Shown one piece after another: positions 16,292-18,170 of a DNA stretch of 18,170 bases (positions are counted from its first letter, which is position 1; every line of letters starts with the position of its first letter). The stretch comes from an uncultured bacterium (GTDB lineage: Bacteria; Bacteroidota; Bacteroidia; Bacteroidales; Marinifilaceae): assembly GCA_905216195.1 (NCBI GenBank), contig CAJMSX010000061.1, positions 1 through 18,170 of the forward strand. Reading direction: 5' to 3'. The notes beneath the pieces were generated by a model, which was given only the letters and a program-made list of their open reading frames with translations, was not told where the DNA came from and did no database searches. Position numbers and translations under genes: made by a program.

Positions 16292-16921
16292 TTAGTGTCT
16301 GCTTTGCGCATTTTTATCGTTCTCACTGTCCCGGTATGCATCCCGGTTCTGAGAGGATTCGTTTCCCTGTGTATAAGAATCGTTCTGATTCTGATTTTTT
16401 TCGTTACCCTGGAAAGAGCCCTGATGCTGGGAAGAAGCGGAACCCTGTTGGTAGGAATTGTTCTGATTACCTTCTTTTTCGTTACCCTGGAAAGAGCCTT
16501 GATGCTGGGAAGAAGCGGAACCCTGTTGGTAAGAATCGTTCTGGTTTTGTCCCATTGCAGACGAATTCTCCCAATCCTTACCGGTCTCACTGCTACGGGA
16601 CCCGGTCATGGAACCGTCGGCTGCCGATTTGAAGGATTGTCCGCCGTTCATCGTCGGTTCGTTTAATTCAGGTTCGTCTCCCATAGAATGGGTATGTCCT
16701 TCTTCTTCCCGGGCAGGACGTTCGCCTTTCAATTCGTTTTGCATGGATTGACTTTGTCCCATCCCTTCGCTTCCTGTCTTTTCCTGCATGTCAGAATCGT
16801 TTCCGAAAGAATTTCCTTGATTTTGACCGGAATAATTCTTTTCTTCCTGGTTGTTATTTTCCCGGTTGGAATTCATGGAAGATTCTCCATAATTCGATTG
16901 TGTGTTCATTTTGTCGTTCAT
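16292..16921 (-). CDS. Acidic Gln/Asn/Ser/Gly-rich disordered protein with tandem repeats
   Basis: A 209-residue product with no signal peptide, no membrane segment and very few hydrophobic residues. Composition is dominated by Asn, Gln, Ser, Gly and Glu; I count about 32 acidic to 16 basic residues. The C-terminal third holds three 26-residue repeats (78 bp each): DSYQQGSASSQHQGSFQGNE..., NSYQQGSASSQHQGSFQGNE... and a degenerate DSYTQGNESSQNRD... copy. The middle has GERPAREEEGHTHSMGDEPE. It may start by an ATGA overlap with the 84-codon frame upstream and is followed after 19 bases by the Ser/Lys-rich gene. Consistent codon-frame repeats and the operon layout argue that it is real. The family is unknown to me; a stress-related or hydration-protective role would be speculation. 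Confidence 0.65.
   Translation of the reverse strand: MNDKMNTQSNYGESSMNSNRENNNQEEKNYSGQNQGNSFGNDSDMQEKTGSEGMGQSQSMQNELKGERPAREEEGHTHSMGDEPELNEPTMNGGQSFKSAADGSMTGSRSSETGKDWENSSAMGQNQNDSYQQGSASSQHQGSFQGNEKEGNQNNSYQQGSASSQHQGSFQGNEKNQNQNDSYTQGNESSQNRDAYRDSENDKNAQSRH
16304..16537 (-). repeat. Three tandem 78-bp repeats in the acidic disordered protein gene
   Basis: On the minus strand copy 1 is 16537-16460, copy 2 is 16459-16382 and copy 3 is 16381-16304. Copies 1 and 2 are almost identical at the DNA level and differ mainly at their last few codons; copy 3 is heavily diverged but keeps the same 26-codon period. The period is a multiple of three, so gain or loss of a unit keeps the frame. Confidence 0.85.
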
Positions 16922-17172
16922 AGCTTAGTTGTTTTTAAATAATATAATAGATGTACTTTTTGATCTTCGATAAGTTTGGACGGACCGGTATGCCCGAAAG
17001 ATACGCACACCACCTTAACAGCATTTTTTGGAGGAGCCGGCCGTTTACTTTCCGTCATTCGCCGTCTTCCCGGTCTTTTTGTATTCGCTTCCGATGTATA
17101 CCACTGTGGTTTAAATCCAGCTATCTTCACTCTACATTTCAAATTCGGTCTCAATTTAAATGTCTTCTCCAT
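16918..17172 (-). CDS. Possible 84-residue basic protein
   Basis: Frame MEKTFKLRPNLKCRVKIAGF to HLLYYLKTTKL. The stop codon overlaps the ATG of the acidic disordered protein (ATGA, 16918-16921), as in translationally coupled genes, and the frame begins 42 bases downstream of the terminator that ends the P-type ATPase unit. The N-terminal half is rich in Lys/Arg (TKRPGRRR). I recognise no domain. Overlapping plus-strand frames exist over the same DNA, and the promoter is not clear, so it could be a chance reading frame. If it is not a gene, this stretch would be the leader of the downstream gene. Confidence 0.4.
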   Translation of the reverse strand: MEKTFKLRPNLKCRVKIAGFKPQWYTSEANTKRPGRRRMTESKRPAPPKNAVKVVCVSFGHTGPSKLIEDQKVHLLYYLKTTKL

Positions 17173-17199
17173 CCCCTCTGCATTAAAACATTCACCGAT

Positions 17200-17240
17200 A
17201 AAACGAAACTATAAAGAGGAAAGTTTCCCAACTTTCCTCT
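17200..17240 (-). terminator. Rho-independent terminator after the P-type ATPase gene
   Basis: AGAGGAAAGTT (17215-17225) pairs perfectly with AACTTTCCTCT (17230-17240) around a 4-base loop. On the minus strand it is followed by TTATAGTTTCGTTTT. It lies 36 bases past the ATPase stop. Confidence 0.75.
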
Positions 17241-17276
17241 CTAATTATTAATAATTCTTATTATTTAGATAAGGAT

Positions 17277-18170
17277 TCAGATTTTTTTAGCTTTGATTCT
17301 CAAGCTATTGGTCACTACAGATACGGAACTGAAGGCCATGGCTGCGGCCGCAATCATCGGATTCAGCAAAAAGCCGCAACACGGATAGAGTACCCCGGCA
17401 GCCAGGGGGATACCGATGATATTATAGATAAATGCCCAGAAAAGATTTTGCCGGATGGCGCTTACCGTTTGCCGGGACAAAGCGATGGCTTTAGGGATGG
17501 CATTTAAATCCGAAGTAATCAGCGTTATTTTAGCTACGTCCATGGCGATATCCGATCCTTTTCCCATAGCGATACTTACGTCCGCCTGAGCCAAAGCCTG
17601 GGAATCGTTGATGCCATCTCCGGCCATTGCCACTTTTTTCCCTTCTTTCTGTAACTCCTTGATAAAATCCGCCTTATCCGAAGGCATGACTTCTGCCCGG
17701 TAATGCCGTATGCCCGTGCTATCGGCTACCGCTCTGGCCGTCACCGGATTATCCCCAGTCAACATATATACCTCCAGCCCGGCCTCCCGCAATTTTTGGA
17801 TGGCCTCCCGGGAACCCGTTTTTATCGGATCATTGATGGAGATCAGGGCTAAAACCTGCCGGCTGTCGGCAAAATAAACCACCGTATTTCCCCCCAGGCG
17901 CAACTCGCCGGCCCTTTCCTCCAGAAAACGATCGGGAATAATACCATATGCTTTCAACAATCCCGTATTTCCGATATAATATTCTTCTCCGGCGATATTC
18001 CCCCGTACTCCCTGACCGGTTAGACTCTCAAAAGTGCCCGAAAGATGCGAAGTAATGCCTTCTTTTGCCAAATGGGCCACCACCGCATCCGCCAACGGAT
18101 GCTCCGAACGGCTTTCCAACACCAACAACACTTCCCGGCTCCGGTTGATATCGGCATTTTCTTTCCAAAA
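17277..18170 (-). CDS. copA: Copper-type P1B ATPase, C-terminal part (5' end outside window)
   Basis: An inner-membrane pump that exports Cu(+) using ATP. The last 297 residues are visible; the frame enters from the right edge with FWKENADINRSRE, so the GTG at 18131 is internal and not a start. Motifs in order: SEHPLADAV (nucleotide-binding domain His-Pro), LTGQGVRG, YIGNTGLL, NDPIKTGSREAI, MLTGDNPVTARAVA, KVAMAGDGINDSQALAQADV (hinge), then two membrane helices. The first carries NLFWAFIYNIIGIPLAAG and the second MIAAAAMAFSSVSVVTNSLR; the Tyr-Asn and Met-x-x-Ser-Ser residues are the Cu(+)-specific transport signature of CopA. The phosphorylated DKTGT and CPC motifs lie outside the window. It is terminated at 17215-17240. 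Confidence 0.94.
   Translation of the reverse strand, partial: FWKENADINRSREVLLVLESRSEHPLADAVVAHLAKEGITSHLSGTFESLTGQGVRGNIAGEEYYIGNTGLLKAYGIIPDRFLEERAGELRLGGNTVVYFADSRQVLALISINDPIKTGSREAIQKLREAGLEVYMLTGDNPVTARAVADSTGIRHYRAEVMPSDKADFIKELQKEGKKVAMAGDGINDSQALAQADVSIAMGKGSDIAMDVAKITLITSDLNAIPKAIALSRQTVSAIRQNLFWAFIYNIIGIPLAAGVLYPCCGFLLNPMIAAAAMAFSSVSVVTNSLRIKAKKI

Noticed and set aside
16273..16590. N-terminal extension of the 47-residue frame (open to 153 codons)
   Set aside because: It overlaps the acidic repeat protein in another frame and its sequence is a shadow of the same repeats; the ATG at 16272 is the better start.
16295..16666. Hydrophobic plus-strand frame with repeated LERALMLGRSGTLLV
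   Set aside because: It is the reverse-strand reading of the 78-bp repeat; repeat DNA lacking stops leaves several frames open. The minus-strand frame has the matching operon layout and terminator.
16970..16977. Perfect TAAGTTTG promoter core on the plus strand
   Set aside because: No supported plus-strand gene lies downstream before the right edge; the 8-mer pattern with two free bases is expected by chance at this length.
1..18170. CRISPR arrays, tRNA or rRNA genes, insertion sequences, attachment sites
   Set aside because: I looked at the intergenic gaps on both strands and saw no spaced direct repeats, cloverleaf, transposase or terminal inverted repeats; the only tandem repeat is coding.

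Overview
This 18.2 kb window looks like chromosomal DNA of a gut-type member of the Bacteroidales. Supporting signs are Bacteroidetes-style promoter cores (TAnnTTTG) ahead of several genes, a Bacteroidetes-type lipoprotein signal, a TPR/AraC membrane regulator, tandem MacB/FtsX-type permeases, and GH95 and GH109 glycosidases typical of mucin-degrading Bacteroidetes. A genus cannot be assigned safely from sequence alone.

Layout. 1-968 (-): 5' two-fifths or so of threonyl-tRNA synthetase. 1112-1747 (-): redox repressor Rex. 1966-3240 (+): folC, divergent from rex. 3237-5123 (-): a membrane-anchored TPR sensor with a C-terminal AraC DNA-binding domain; its stop interlocks with the folC stop. 5124-5490 is AT-rich and non-coding. 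5491-6195 (+): a polytopic membrane protein of unknown role. 6245-8614 and 8778-11114 (-): two paralogous permeases, separated by a strong terminator and with no ATPase gene in the window. 11284-14284 (-): a two-gene operon, class II aldolase (fuculose-phosphate aldolase type) followed by a secreted GH95 fucosidase, overlapping by 11 bases. 14501-15937 (-): a lipoprotein of family GH109 (alpha-N-acetylgalactosaminidase type) with its own promoter and terminator. 16129-16921 (-), possibly to 17172: small hydrophilic, disordered proteins, one carrying a 78-bp tandem repeat. 17277-18170 (-): C-terminal part of a copper-type P1B ATPase, cut by the window edge.

How the genes fit together. The left third is housekeeping: translation, folate and redox control. 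The middle is a one-component regulator beside membrane proteins, with no proven functional link. The section at 11.3-15.9 kb is a glycan-degradation locus. GH95 (fucosidase) and GH109 (GalNAc-ase) would remove the two terminal sugars of blood-group-A-like mucin glycans, and the aldolase would process fucose inside the cell. No SusC/SusD pair is present in the window. The least explained part is the cluster of disordered proteins at 16.1-17.2 kb.
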